Assembly (NCBI GenBank): GCA_964369605.1
Contig: CAYJFD010000012.1
Coordinates: 1-53,547, forward strand
Direction: 5' to 3'
DNA from: CAYJFD01 sp964369605
Lineage (GTDB): Bacteria; Bacteroidota; Bacteroidia; Bacteroidales; UBA932
DNA: 53,547 nucleotides
Positions within the stretch are counted from its first letter, which is position 1. Each line of letters opens with the position of its first letter. The position numbers and the translations under genes are program-made. Under the pieces are notes generated by a model that saw nothing but the letters and a program-made list of their open reading frames with translations, did no database searches and had not been told where the DNA came from. Shown here piece by piece: positions 1 through 9,563 of this stretch.

Positions 1-57
1 TACCACCAACAAATAACTAATCTACTGTGATTTAAAATCTCAGATGTAAGCAAAAAA

Positions 58-94
58 GAGGCTTTCCCAAATTCGGTGGAAGCCTCCTTTTTTT
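58..94 (+). terminator. Rho-independent terminator of an upstream gene outside the window
   Basis: GAGGCTT at 58-64 pairs with AAGCCTC at 80-86. The pairing extends inward through CC/GG around one bulged T, and a run of seven T follows. No gene precedes it inside the window, so it most likely ends a transcript that begins off the left edge. Confidence 0.7.
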
Positions 95-125
95 GATAAA
101 ATTCCACTAATTCATTAATTATGAC

Positions 126-133
126 TATATTTG
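126..133 (+). promoter_or_regulatory. Bacteroidota -7 element (TATATTTG) upstream of the first lipoprotein
   Basis: TATATTTG fits the Bacteroidota -7 consensus TAnnTTTG and lies 28 nt before the ATG at 161. No TTG-type -33 element is found at the usual 19-21 nt spacing, so this rests on the -7 match alone. Confidence 0.45.
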
Positions 134-160
134 GGAAACGAGACCTAATATATAATAATT

Positions 161-2627
161 ATGAAAAAAAACACCCTATTTGCACTTATTATAAGTGCTG
201 CTTCCATTCTGCTTTCCTGTGAAAAGGAAATAGAAGAGGACAAAAAACTTGAACTTCAAGCTAACATTACTTCCTTCACTAGACTTTCTATCGACCACGA
301 CGACGATGATGCTTCTGAGCCTATATCTTTTGACTGGAGTCAGGGAGATAGTTTTAGAATTCCTACTAGTAAGGAGACTCTTGTATTTAAACACAAAGAG
401 GATAATACTTTTATCTGCGAATCCGCAGAGCTTCTTGAAGGTAGCCTGTATAGTGCTACTTATATAAATTCTTCTGAGCAAAATGACTCCTTTGATCCAA
501 GTAACTATAGTTTTACTCAAGATGGGGACGATTATGATTATATCAAGGACTTTGCGTCCTTAAGTTCTACTTTTATCTATAAAAAGGGTGCGCCGATAGA
601 GTTTAGCTCGACAAGCGCCTTGCTGCAGGTAAAGCTATCAACCGATATTGCTCCAAAGAGCCTTGAATTCAGCGATGGCACGACGACTGTAAATGTCGAT
701 TTTGTAGATGCTGACGATGATGAGAATTATTTTTATCTCACCCTCCTACCAACAAGTACTAAAAGTGATCTTACTATCTCTGTAATCGAAGAAGATGGGG
801 ATAAGAAAACTTTTACTAAACTAGATGCCGAAGCGTTTACCGCTGGTAGGCTATATTTTCTTGACGCATCGTTAAAGACGCCTGAGAATGATATTAAGCT
901 TAGTGTAAAGCCTTCGGACGATAGAGCTGTTATTTCGACTGAAGTGAACCAGGAGATAGATCATTATTTCTTGATGAATCTAACATCTTTTGATTTTGAT
1001 ATGAATGGAGGAGAAGAAAATCTTCATTATTTAGCCCAGACTTTTGCTACTAGATATATTAATTATGGAGGAGATCCTACTCACGTAGATAATATCAATG
1101 TTTTCTCTGGGGATATAGATATAGAGTACATTAATATTTTCCCGTCTTCTGAATATGTAGTTCTTGCGTTTTCGGCAAGTAAGGAGGGTAAAGTCATTTC
1201 AACTATTTCTTTTGAGAGATATACTACTTTAGAATATCAAGAGCCAGACGCAGAACTAGGAAGTGTAAAGATCACTGATATTAATCACCAAGACGCAAAG
1301 GTAACTATTGATAGTGGTGATTATTCAGAGATATATTACTCCCGCCTGTGTGGAAAAGAAGACTTTGAGACATTTTATGGTAATGATCCTGTTCGAGCGG
1401 CCTTTGCATTTATTGAGAATTCTATCGCTAAGGGACATGATCTTAACACTCCTGATGGGAGATTTATTTGGAAGGGCGATGTTACTTATCAAGTAGGTGA
1501 AATCTACCCTGCTCTCCTTCCTTCCGATGATTATTTTATCTTTACTTTCGGTATTGATGCAAGAGGTACTATTACTACTAAAATTATTTCTTCGGAGTTC
1601 TCGACTACTGAGCCTCTTGACCCTATTACTGATATAGAAATCAACATTACGAAGATAACTGAAACTAGCGCATACCTTGAGTTTATTCCTGATGTTAATG
1701 GACTTTCGTATTTCGCATCAGTTTTTGAAAAGGAATATCTTGATGGCTTATCTGACGAACAAATAATCGAGAAGCTTGAAAATGCAGAACACTTTAGTGG
1801 TTCTATTCACGTAGGGCCTGTATCAAATACTACTGATGTATTAGAATCAAATAAGGAATATATAGCAGTCGCATTTGGTTATGATGAGGAAGAAGAAGAA
1901 GCCACTAGTAAGGTATTTACTGAGATTTTTAAAACAGAAGGAGGCCCTAGCGAGCTAGAAGTGCCTACCCAAATAACTCTTTCTTCTACTGAATTTGGAG
2001 AGGTGATTTTTGATAATGTTACTAGTAAGTCTTTTGATTATAATATTCACCCTGACGATGATAATATTAAGTACATAGTACTTGGTAGTCTTGCAGGGCA
2101 AGGGGTTTACACTGATGCACAAGTAGCGGGCAAAACTGATCAAGAACTTATTCTTGAAGATCTAAAGGTAATAGCTGCTGCTGGTGAGGCTGGAGGGATG
2201 ACTTTCGCTCAAACCATAGCTAATGAGTTTGTTAGCAGAAGCGGATTCTGGAAAAACACTTACGGACCTACTGTCGAGGGCGAAAAATACCACGTCCTTG
2301 TCTATGGTATAGACATAACTACCGCACAGCCTGTCACCAAACTCCACAGGGCAAGCTTCCCAAGTGAGCCGACCGAACTAGAAGTACCTACCCAGATCAC
2401 TCTTTCTTCTACTGAATTTGGAGAGGTGATTTTTGATAATGTTACTAGTAAGTNNNNNNNNNNNNNNNNNNNNNNNNNNNNNNNNNNNNNNNNNNNNNNN
2501 NNNNNNNNNNNNNNNNNNNNNNNNNNNNNNNNNNNNNNNNNNNNNNNNNNNNNTTGTCTATGGTATAGACATAACTACCGCACAGCCTGTCACCAAACTC
2601 CACAGGGCTACCTACCCTACTGAATAA
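161..2627 (+). CDS. Large surface lipoprotein with fimbrillin-like N-terminus and tandem ~120-140-aa modules (interrupted by assembly gap)
   Basis: The signal peptide ends in a lipobox with Cys20 (SILLSC), followed by EKEIEED, an acidic stretch like those that send Bacteroidota lipoproteins to the cell surface. Residues ~30-245 resemble fimbrillin-like domains. About four modules follow (~246-360, 366-490, 492-592, 597-737). Each has a strand pair, a 'Y-Y/F' core and an 'F-G-I-D-x-x-G-x-x-T' ending. The last module is repeated almost identically at DNA level with a 423-bp period, and 100 N (2454-2553) interrupt the second copy. Read straight through the Ns, the last ~22 residues are out of frame. 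The true frame resumes after the gap as VYGIDITTAQPVTKLHRA and stops at 2625-2627. The module is also the C-terminal module of the lipoprotein at 16366-18696. Function is unknown; a structural or adhesive surface role is inferred. Confidence 0.8.
1952..2627 (+). repeat. 423-bp tandem duplication encoding a 141-aa lipoprotein module, collapsed at an N gap
   Basis: The sequence starting GAGCTAGAAGTGCCTACCC at 1952 recurs from 2375 with a few differences. The 55 nt at 2298-2352 recur exactly at 2554-2608 after the gap. The period is 423 bp (141 codons). At least two copies exist, and more could be hidden in the gap. Confidence 0.85.
2454..2553. other. Assembly gap (100 N) inside a tandem repeat
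   Basis: Exactly 100 N. If the array has one extra copy, repeat phase puts the real gap at 267 bp. Additional copies would add 423 bp each. The value 267 is divisible by three and restores the reading frame, whereas 100 does not. Confidence 0.95.
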
Positions 2628-2669
2628 CTCCAACAATTCACTAAGAATAGTTTAAAAATATAATTTTAC

Positions 2670-2706
2670 CTCCCAGAGTTCTCAAGATCTCTGGGAGTTT
2701 TTTTTT
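2670..2706 (+). terminator. Rho-independent terminator of the first lipoprotein gene
   Basis: CTCCCAGAG (2670-2678) and CTCTGGGAG (2689-2697) form a perfect 9-bp stem with a 10-nt loop, followed by nine T. Confidence 0.92.
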
Positions 2707-2710
2707 GTAA

Positions 2711-2785
2711 ATACCTACTTCTAGGTATCCTCTGAGTGTATAAATACTATATTTTAGGTATTGATGACACTCTCTTCTGAGCGTA
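2711..2785 (+). promoter_or_regulatory. Candidate operator: inverted TACCTA/TAGGTA and direct TCTGAGyGTA repeats
   Basis: ATACCTA-cttc-TAGGTAT (2711-2728) is a perfect 7-bp inverted repeat. TAGGTA recurs at 2755-2760, directly against the -33 TTG. TCTGAGTGTA (2731-2740) and TCTGAGCGTA (2776-2785) form a 45-bp-spaced direct repeat, the second running into the -7 box. Such placement suits a repressor of the downstream porin-imelysin operon. The binding protein is unknown. Confidence 0.5.
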
Positions 2786-2791
2786 CTTTTG
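2761..2791 (+). promoter_or_regulatory. Promoter of the porin-imelysin-cytochrome operon
   Basis: TTG at 2761-2763, a 20-nt spacer and TACTTTTG at 2784-2791 match the Bacteroidota -33/-7 layout. The start codon at 2829 gives a leader of about 30 nt. Confidence 0.65.
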
Positions 2792-2828
2792 CAGCGAATT
2801 AAAACACCTAACTAAACTATTTATTACG

Positions 2829-4151
2829 ATGACCAGAAATTTAGTATTTACTCTACTCTTTGCACTTCTATGTAGCTCAGCAACTCTTTTTGCTCAAGAG
2901 CAGGAAACTATCATTGAAAACATAGAGAGTTCTAATATGAAAGACACACTGAAAGGAAGACTTACCTTTGGTGGCTACGGAGAGATGACAAGTAGTCGCC
3001 ACTTCTATAGCGACGCCTGGCAAAGATATGCACTTCCTGAAAACTATAAGAATAGCGAAAGTTATGGCAGATTTGATATCCCACATGCAGTATTTATGAT
3101 AGGATATAACTTCGGAAAAGGATGGAGCTTTGGCGCAGAAATCGAATTTGAACACGGTGGCGTAGGAACATCTGTAGAGATAGAGGAAGAGGAAACCGGA
3201 GAATATGAATCGGAAGTGGAACAAGGAGGAGAAATAGTACTTGAACAGTTCTGGATAAACAAGAGCTGGAGCAAGGCTCTTAACCTTAAAATGGGACACA
3301 TAGTTGTTCCTATAGGATTCACAAATAAATATCATCTTCCTACTCAATACTTCGGGGTATTTCGCCCAGAGGGTGATGTAAGCATTCTTCCTGGAGTATG
3401 GCACGAGACGGGTATAAGTTTCTGGGGAAATTCTGGAGACTGGTCTTATGAGGCTATGTTTATTGCAGGTTTAGATGCAGACAGATTCTCTCCTAAAAAC
3501 TGGGTCGGCAGTGGTGCTGGAACCATTTATGAATTTAAAATAGGAAATAGCTATGCTGGGGCATTTAGAGTGGATAATAGAAGTATCCGAAATCTAACTC
3601 TTGGCTTAAGTGCTTATTACGGACATAGTGCAAAAAATACATTAAACAAATATGGATATAGTGATCTTAAAGGAGCTGTAGCTATCGGATCATTAGATTT
3701 CAATTATAGCCCGAAAAACTTCATCCTCAGGGGAGGCGTTATATACGGAACTCTTAGTGACTCCTATGAGATAACGATAGGAAATGCTGGAGCTACAAAT
3801 GCAGCCCCTACTCCTGGAAAACCAGCAGTAGCAAGCGAGGCTATATCAATAGGAGTAGAAGCTGGCTACAATCTTTTTGGCTTTTCTGAAAGATTAACTA
3901 AAAACGATCAGACACTATACCTTTTCGGTCGTTTCGAATACTACGATTCCATGTTTAATACTGTAAAAGGAGTGCCTGATTACAAATACTGGGAACGTCA
4001 AATTACTGCTATAGGTCTAAATTACTCCCCTATCAAGGCTTTAGTGATAAAATTAGAGTACCAAATGCGTAATCTAGTTGACCCTATCTACAATAATGAG
4101 AATACCATCGCTATCGGAATCACCTGGGCAGGAATTTTCACTGACAAATAA
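2829..4151 (+). CDS. Outer-membrane porin, phosphate-selective-porin-like
   Basis: The 440-aa product begins with a cleavable signal peptide (hydrophobic core, ...TLFAQ-EQE). A short linker follows, then a beta-barrel with alternating aromatic strands (e.g. FGGYGEMTSS, IGYNFGKGWSFGAEIEFEHG) ending near the C-terminus in IAIGITWAGIF. The section LKMGHIVVPIGFTNKYHLP resembles the porin O/P and related families. An acidic Glu-rich insert (about residues 115-135) is probably an extracellular loop. It is the first gene of a co-directional cluster with imelysin, a di-heme protein and CcsBA, so it may admit the substrate of that system. The substrate cannot be read from sequence. Confidence 0.8.
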   Translation: MTRNLVFTLLFALLCSSATLFAQEQETIIENIESSNMKDTLKGRLTFGGYGEMTSSRHFYSDAWQRYALPENYKNSESYGRFDIPHAVFMIGYNFGKGWSFGAEIEFEHGGVGTSVEIEEEETGEYESEVEQGGEIVLEQFWINKSWSKALNLKMGHIVVPIGFTNKYHLPTQYFGVFRPEGDVSILPGVWHETGISFWGNSGDWSYEAMFIAGLDADRFSPKNWVGSGAGTIYEFKIGNSYAGAFRVDNRSIRNLTLGLSAYYGHSAKNTLNKYGYSDLKGAVAIGSLDFNYSPKNFILRGGVIYGTLSDSYEITIGNAGATNAAPTPGKPAVASEAISIGVEAGYNLFGFSERLTKNDQTLYLFGRFEYYDSMFNTVKGVPDYKYWERQITAIGLNYSPIKALVIKLEYQMRNLVDPIYNNENTIAIGITWAGIFTDK

Positions 4152-4216
4152 TAGACTTAACTTAAGCCTAAAACACTAATTACAGCAATATTAATAATTT
4201 AAATAAATTTACATAA

Positions 4217-5458
4217 ATGAAAAAGATTTTTTATTCCCTAGCAATTCTAAGTATTGCTATTCTATCAACTAGTTCGTGTGATAGAGGAGAAGGCGGCTCT
4301 GGAAATGAGCTTAGCGAAACTCAAAAAGCAGTTTTGAGCAACTATGTTGATGATGTAGTAGTAGCTAACTACGTAGAGTTAGCCTCTAACGGCAAGGCCC
4401 TTCTTACTTCTGTAAAAGCGATTCAAAGTTCTTCTAGCAGTGATAAAACAAGCCTAATCGCCAGTGCAGCTGATGCATGGAAAACGGCTCGTATCACTTG
4501 GGAGCGCACTGAGGCCTATCTTTTTGGTCCTGTTGACAAAGCAGGTATCGATCCAGGTATCGATTCTTGGCCACTAGTACTTCCTGACCTACAGGAATCT
4601 ATCACAGAGTGGGATGTCAATTCTGATAACTATGAATCACTTAAGGCTGACGGTGGAGACTTAAAAGGATTTCACGCTATAGAATATATGTTATTCTCAA
4701 ATGGTGTAGCTAAGAGTAAAACTATTATGAGTTTTGACCCTGAATATTCAATATCTCAAGGAAGTCTAACAGATGCTCAGTTTGAAGACAAGCTTGAGAG
4801 TTACCTTGTAGCTGTATCTGAAGAACTTTATCGCTGTGTTCTTCAGCTTGAAGCAGAGTGGTGCAAATCAGAGCTTTCCAATGAGAAGAAAGCTGACCTA
4901 GCAGCCTTTGGCACTAATATTAAACTAAACACTACTGACGGAAATTATGCCGAGATTTTCAAAACTCCTGGTCTAGACAACGCGATCTATGGTTCTTTTG
5001 AAAAGTCATTAGAAGAAATGTTTGTTGGAGCTATCGGTATCGCAGACGAAGTAGCAAATGTTAAGATCTCAGATCCTATCAATGCTGAGAGCACTAAACC
5101 AGGCACTGGTCTACTAGAAGTTGAATCTTGGTTCAGTTTCAATTCTATTAGCGACTTTACAAATAATGTTAGAGGAATTAAAGAGGCTTTCTTTGGAGAA
5201 TTAGCTGGAACAAACACCGCTTCATTCGATATTAGCACTACCCCAGCGGCTAACTCTATCGGTTCATATATTGGTAGCATTGATTCAGCAGTAGCAACTA
5301 AAGTAATTACTGCACTTAACGATGCTATCGTTAAGGTTGAATCTATGGATGGTCCTTTCAGAGATAATTTAACTTGGAGCACTGCAAATACTGCAGCAAG
5401 AGATGCAGTAGCAGCCGTACAATCAGCACTTGAAGAAGCCCAAAGTATTATAGAATAA
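4217..5458 (+). CDS. Imelysin-family lipoprotein (peptidase M75-like)
   Basis: Lipoprotein signal with Cys21 (SIAILSTSSC). The 413-aa body is alpha-helical and carries the imelysin motif G-x-H-x-x-E as GFHAIEYMLF (His ~152, Glu ~155). An aromatic patch WERTEAYLFGP lies at about residue 95, before it. Imelysins are periplasmic or surface proteins often regulated by iron and linked to iron uptake; their peptidase activity is uncertain. It sits between a porin and a DUF1111 di-heme protein. A similar imelysin/DUF1111 pairing is known from Pseudomonas. The role here, metal or heme acquisition or electron transfer, is inferred. Confidence 0.88.
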   Translation: MKKIFYSLAILSIAILSTSSCDRGEGGSGNELSETQKAVLSNYVDDVVVANYVELASNGKALLTSVKAIQSSSSSDKTSLIASAADAWKTARITWERTEAYLFGPVDKAGIDPGIDSWPLVLPDLQESITEWDVNSDNYESLKADGGDLKGFHAIEYMLFSNGVAKSKTIMSFDPEYSISQGSLTDAQFEDKLESYLVAVSEELYRCVLQLEAEWCKSELSNEKKADLAAFGTNIKLNTTDGNYAEIFKTPGLDNAIYGSFEKSLEEMFVGAIGIADEVANVKISDPINAESTKPGTGLLEVESWFSFNSISDFTNNVRGIKEAFFGELAGTNTASFDISTTPAANSIGSYIGSIDSAVATKVITALNDAIVKVESMDGPFRDNLTWSTANTAARDAVAAVQSALEEAQSIIE

Positions 5459-5477
5459 ATTTGTTTTTGTAAACATT

Positions 5478-5511
5478 AGGCAACAGTAGGTAAAAAGTAC
5501 TGTTGCCTTTT
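5478..5511 (+). terminator. Intra-operon hairpin (attenuator or partial terminator)
   Basis: AGGCAACAGTA (5478-5488) and TACTGTTGCCT (5498-5508) form a perfect 11-bp stem with a 9-nt loop, followed by only TTT then G. It lies between the imelysin and di-heme genes, so it probably sets their relative expression or protects the upstream mRNA rather than fully ending transcription. Confidence 0.7.
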
Positions 5512-5529
5512 GGAGTATAATAAAATAAT

Positions 5530-7257
5530 ATGAAAAGTATATTAAAAATAAACTTAACTCTAGTTCTAGCTTCACTTCTACTTGTTAGTGTAAGCTGCCA
5601 ACCAGAGGAGGAAGGAGGAAAGGAAAATCCTAACGATAAACTTCCAGAAGAATACTACGCAGGAGGAAAACTTGGAACGACAGAAGTTTGGACTTCAAAA
5701 TGTTTTGAGCAGCCAACACCTGCTGTCGAGAACCTAGGTATGGCTAATTCTTTTTTACATGGCGAAGCTATCTTTGAAGGTAATTTCGTAACAGAAACTA
5801 CTGATGAAACCTACCCGATGAGGGGCAAGGGTCCTGTTTCTATCCGTTCTTCTTGTATTCACTGTCACCCTGGTTATGGGCACGGAAAACGTCTTGGGAA
5901 CTTAGGTGAAAACGTTATCGGCTTTAACACTACTTCTCGTGAGACTGGGAATGGCTATTTACTTGTAATTTACGGGCCTGGCAACGATGGAGTATTTGGA
6001 GGAAATGATGTTATTACCTCAGGAATTACTGGTAGCAACTGGACAGATGTTGCAGGTGACGACTTTTTTGTTAGCGAACTAACAGGTATGCCACAGACTC
6101 AGGCTATCAAGCCATTTAAGGCTCCTATTGATGAAGACAAGATAGAGATTAGATGGCATCTATTTGTAGATGAGCACGGCAACAAGTATGCTGATGGTAC
6201 TTCTTATGAGTTAATATACCCAGAAGTCATAATCCCAGAGGATGCATTCGCCTACACAAGTGAAAATCTTAGTACTGGTAACTACGATGTTAGAATTGAA
6301 GCGACTATCGGTATATACGGATCGGGATTACTTGATGCGATTACCGAAGAAGATATAGATGCTGAGTATAGTAAGCAGTTAGGACATTCTTGGGGAGGCC
6401 GTAGAGGAGCAGATAAGTTACAACCTGACGGAAGTACTCGTAAGGGTCGTTTTACTTATGGACTTACTAGAGGGACTCTTCAATACGGAGCTGGATCAAA
6501 TGCTATTTGGAACATTACAAATGTTACAAAAGAAGGTTCAAATAGTGAGCACCAGTCAAACTATATGACTGACTTCTACGCTCAAAACGCATCTAAAGAC
6601 CCTGAGGTAATAAACCAACTTAAAGATTCTTACTACTCATTCCTTATAGGTGAAACTCCTGAGGAAACTGAAAATAAGATATATAATTATCTGAGGTTTA
6701 ACAGTTCTTATGGCGGAAAGAAATATGCATCTCGAGATGAGGTAGATAAATCTACTCAGGAAAAACCTGAATTATCTATGGAAGATTACATTGATTTTAT
6801 GGTATGGCACAGAGGTCTTGCCGTTCCTTCTGTTAGGAACATTGATAGTCCTGAATATCAGAGAGGAAAGGAATTATTCACCCAAATGGGTTGTGTAGCT
6901 TGTCATCGTCCTTCTTGGACAACTGGAGACGATAATTATGTCGGAGATAAAGATATGGTAGGCAAATTACCTAAGTATCCTAACCAAAAGATATGGCCTT
7001 ATACAGATATGCTACAACACAATCTTGGGATGAAGAACAATATCCGTACTGGCTGGTGTAGAACTACTCCTCTTTGGGGACGATATCTTAATTATGCGGC
7101 AAATGGCGAGAGTAGTCACCTTCACGATATGCGCGCAAGAAACTACGAAGAAGCTATTATGTGGCATAAAGGACAGGGTAAATACTCTAGCGACCAGTTC
7201 CGTGAATTAGATAAAGAAGACAGGGACGCTGTCGTTAAATTCTTACAATCTATTTAA
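5530..7257 (+). CDS. Di-heme c-type cytochrome lipoprotein, DUF1111 'thiol oxidoreductase' family
   Basis: Lipoprotein signal with Cys23 (LLLVSVSC), then an acidic and Gly-rich linker. Two heme c attachment motifs are present: CIHCH at residues 109-113 (SSCIHCHPGYGHGK) and CVACH at 455-459 (MGCVACHRP). This arrangement fits the DUF1111 di-heme family (575 aa; usual size 450-550), which resembles di-heme peroxidases. Downstream histidine-containing segments such as MRARNYEEAIMWHKGQG are typical of the family C-terminus. It probably works with the imelysin upstream. The CcsBA heme lyase encoded next could attach its hemes. 'Thiol oxidoreductase' is a legacy label, and the true electron partner is unknown. 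Confidence 0.9.
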   Translation: MKSILKINLTLVLASLLLVSVSCQPEEEGGKENPNDKLPEEYYAGGKLGTTEVWTSKCFEQPTPAVENLGMANSFLHGEAIFEGNFVTETTDETYPMRGKGPVSIRSSCIHCHPGYGHGKRLGNLGENVIGFNTTSRETGNGYLLVIYGPGNDGVFGGNDVITSGITGSNWTDVAGDDFFVSELTGMPQTQAIKPFKAPIDEDKIEIRWHLFVDEHGNKYADGTSYELIYPEVIIPEDAFAYTSENLSTGNYDVRIEATIGIYGSGLLDAITEEDIDAEYSKQLGHSWGGRRGADKLQPDGSTRKGRFTYGLTRGTLQYGAGSNAIWNITNVTKEGSNSEHQSNYMTDFYAQNASKDPEVINQLKDSYYSFLIGETPEETENKIYNYLRFNSSYGGKKYASRDEVDKSTQEKPELSMEDYIDFMVWHRGLAVPSVRNIDSPEYQRGKELFTQMGCVACHRPSWTTGDDNYVGDKDMVGKLPKYPNQKIWPYTDMLQHNLGMKNNIRTGWCRTTPLWGRYLNYAANGESSHLHDMRARNYEEAIMWHKGQGKYSSDQFRELDKEDRDAVVKFLQSI

Positions 7258-7297
7258 TATCTCTCATTAGATATCGTTATAAATTACTATTAATGTT

Positions 7298-9505
7298 ATG
7301 CTAAAAAAAATATGTTTCACTCTTTTTGCTCTAATAGCTATAGTCTTAGGAGCTAGTACTTGGATTGAAAAGTTTCAAGGCACCTCCTTTGTCCATGAAA
7401 ATATCTACGGCACTTGGTGGTTCTACATTCTGTGGGCCATCCTTACTGTGACTGCATTTTTCTATATGAAGCAGGTAAAATTACACAAGAAATTAAGTAC
7501 CTACATGGTGCATATTTCTTTTATATTGATTTTACTTGGAGCTATTACAACAGCTCTTACTTCTGTAAGAGGCATAGTTTATCTTCCTTACGATGAAGCT
7601 ATTAACTCATTTACAAGTGAGAAAAGAACAGAGCATAATCTTCCATTTAGCATAACATTAACTGATTTTAAAGTAGAGTACTATAGTGGCACTAATGCCC
7701 CTGCTAATTATCTGAGTTACATTACATTCATAGATAATCAGAGCCAAAAGACTAGTACCGTAGTTTCTATGAACAATATCGCAAACTTTCAAGGATACCG
7801 ATTTTACCAATCCGAATACGATCAAGGTGGCAGTTGGCTGAGCGTCAACAGAGACGTTTTGGGCATCCCGATTACTTACAGTGGTTATTTTTTACTCGCT
7901 CTCTCGCTTTTGTGGATGCTTTTGGATCCACGCGGAGGGCTTAGAAAACTTCTTCGTTCTCCTTTAATTAGAGCTAGCGCAATATCATTACTGTTTTGTG
8001 TCACCTCTATTAGCGCCCAGGCTGCCTCAAAGGAGCTTCCTACTTCTCTTGAGCATAGACATTGCGAAGCACTAAACAAACTACAAGTAGTTTATAATGA
8101 TCGTGTTATGCCTATTACTACCATAGCGAGAGATTTTAGTCTTAAGCTACTTGGAGATGATGATTATAGAGGTTTGAGTTACGAACAGTTCTTTTGGAGC
8201 TGGCTACTATTTCCGACAGAGTGGGAAGATGAATCTTTCTTTGAAGTTCCACAGAGTAAGAAGCAAGAATTTCTTAATCTTAAGCCTCTTTCGTCATATA
8301 GTGATTTTTTTACTCAGAAAGAAGTCTACAAACTTAATCACTACATTCGCAACACAGATCAAAAGAGCCAACCAGCTCTATACAAGGAGTTAACACGTTT
8401 GAACGAGAAAGTTCAATTAGTAGCTATGCTTCGTAGTGGGGCTATGGTAAAATTATTCCCGTATAAGAATACTGAGGGTAAAATTCAATGGTACTCTCCC
8501 TCAGATCTGCTTCCTGAGGAAATGGAAGCAGATCAAAAATTATTTATTCAGAACAGTTTTAATTTTTTACTCTCTGCCTATGCTAGTGGGAATTTTGAGG
8601 AATTTGAGAATATAGCCTCCAAAATTCTTAGTTATCAAAAGAAGTTTGGAGAAAACTCTCTCCTAACTCAAAGCAAGGCAGATGCTGAACAGCTCTATTA
8701 TTCACTACCTATTACCACTATATTATACCGTCTGTGTTTAATGATTGGTATATTATCAATCATCATCATAGTGCTGGCTAAAAAGAAAAATAGACTTGCA
8801 GACATCATTAAAAGCATACTTCACTATAATTTAATATTTTCGCTAGCCTGTATCATTTTCCATATTTCGCTAAAGTGGTATATTACAGATAGATTACCTC
8901 TATCTAATGGCTACGATACGATGGTGTTTCTAGGTTTTTGCATTGCTAGTATCACTCTTTTACTGAGAAAATCTTTTGTACTTTTTACAGCTATGGGGAC
9001 GATCTTAGTTGGTTTTACGATGCTCGTAGCAACGATTGGGGGACTTAATCCCCAGATCACACCTCTTATTCCTGTTTTAAATTCTCCATTTCTTACTACT
9101 CACGTATGCTTCATTATGCTTTCATACGCACTCTTTGCCTTTACGTTTATTAATGGAATTCTTGCTCTTACTGCTGCTCAAAAAGATAGGGTACTTCTTG
9201 ACCGTTTAACTGTTTTTAGTCGGATATTCTTGCATTTTGGACTTGCCTTTTTAGCTGTTGGGATTTTTATCGGTGCGATATGGGCAAATGTTAGCTGGGG
9301 TAGGTATTGGGCGTGGGATCCAAAGGAGGTATGGGCTCTTATTACTATGATAGTTTATAGCTTCCCTCTTCACAATAAATCCCTCAGATTATTTAACAAA
9401 CCTGTTTTCTTTCACTCATACCTAATAATTTCTGTAACTGTCGTACTGATGACTTATTTTGGAGTAAATCTAATTCTTGGAGGGATGCATAGTTATGTAA
9501 ATTAA
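7298..9505 (+). CDS. ccsBA: System II cytochrome c heme lyase, CcsBA (ResB-ResC) fusion
   Basis: The 735-aa membrane protein starts with a ResB/CcsB-like half: two N-terminal helices, a periplasmic stretch with YRFYQSEYDQGG, and a helix at ~190-212. A further hydrophobic segment and a large periplasmic insert (~230-480) follow, then a CcsA/ResC half with about eight helices. The tryptophan-rich WWD-type motif WGRYWAWDPKEVW lies at about 667-679. Flanking histidines (THVCFIML, FLHFGLAF, FFHSYL) are the usual heme ligands. The family carries heme across the membrane and joins it to CxxCH. Its position 40 nt after the di-heme gene suggests it serves that protein, though it may be the cell's general heme lyase. 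Confidence 0.9.
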   Translation: MLKKICFTLFALIAIVLGASTWIEKFQGTSFVHENIYGTWWFYILWAILTVTAFFYMKQVKLHKKLSTYMVHISFILILLGAITTALTSVRGIVYLPYDEAINSFTSEKRTEHNLPFSITLTDFKVEYYSGTNAPANYLSYITFIDNQSQKTSTVVSMNNIANFQGYRFYQSEYDQGGSWLSVNRDVLGIPITYSGYFLLALSLLWMLLDPRGGLRKLLRSPLIRASAISLLFCVTSISAQAASKELPTSLEHRHCEALNKLQVVYNDRVMPITTIARDFSLKLLGDDDYRGLSYEQFFWSWLLFPTEWEDESFFEVPQSKKQEFLNLKPLSSYSDFFTQKEVYKLNHYIRNTDQKSQPALYKELTRLNEKVQLVAMLRSGAMVKLFPYKNTEGKIQWYSPSDLLPEEMEADQKLFIQNSFNFLLSAYASGNFEEFENIASKILSYQKKFGENSLLTQSKADAEQLYYSLPITTILYRLCLMIGILSIIIIVLAKKKNRLADIIKSILHYNLIFSLACIIFHISLKWYITDRLPLSNGYDTMVFLGFCIASITLLLRKSFVLFTAMGTILVGFTMLVATIGGLNPQITPLIPVLNSPFLTTHVCFIMLSYALFAFTFINGILALTAAQKDRVLLDRLTVFSRIFLHFGLAFLAVGIFIGAIWANVSWGRYWAWDPKEVWALITMIVYSFPLHNKSLRLFNKPVFFHSYLIISVTVVLMTYFGVNLILGGMHSYVN

Positions 9506-9563
9506 TCTCTATCTATGATTTGGTTTTTCTTGTATTTGCGCCTTATATTAAATACGTTTTAAA

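Noticed and set aside
2554..2623. Last 22 residues (ending HQTPQGYLPY) read straight through the N gap of the first lipoprotein
   Set aside because: They are a frame artefact of the 100-N placeholder. The real frame reads VYGIDITTAQPVTKLHRA and stops at 2627.
2877..3404. 175-aa minus-strand frame in the porin gene
   Set aside because: The opposite strand holds a clear porin with signal peptide and barrel. This frame has no recognisable features and is a shadow.
4987..5382. 131-aa minus-strand frame in the imelysin gene
   Set aside because: It is an antisense shadow, without a start context or family match.
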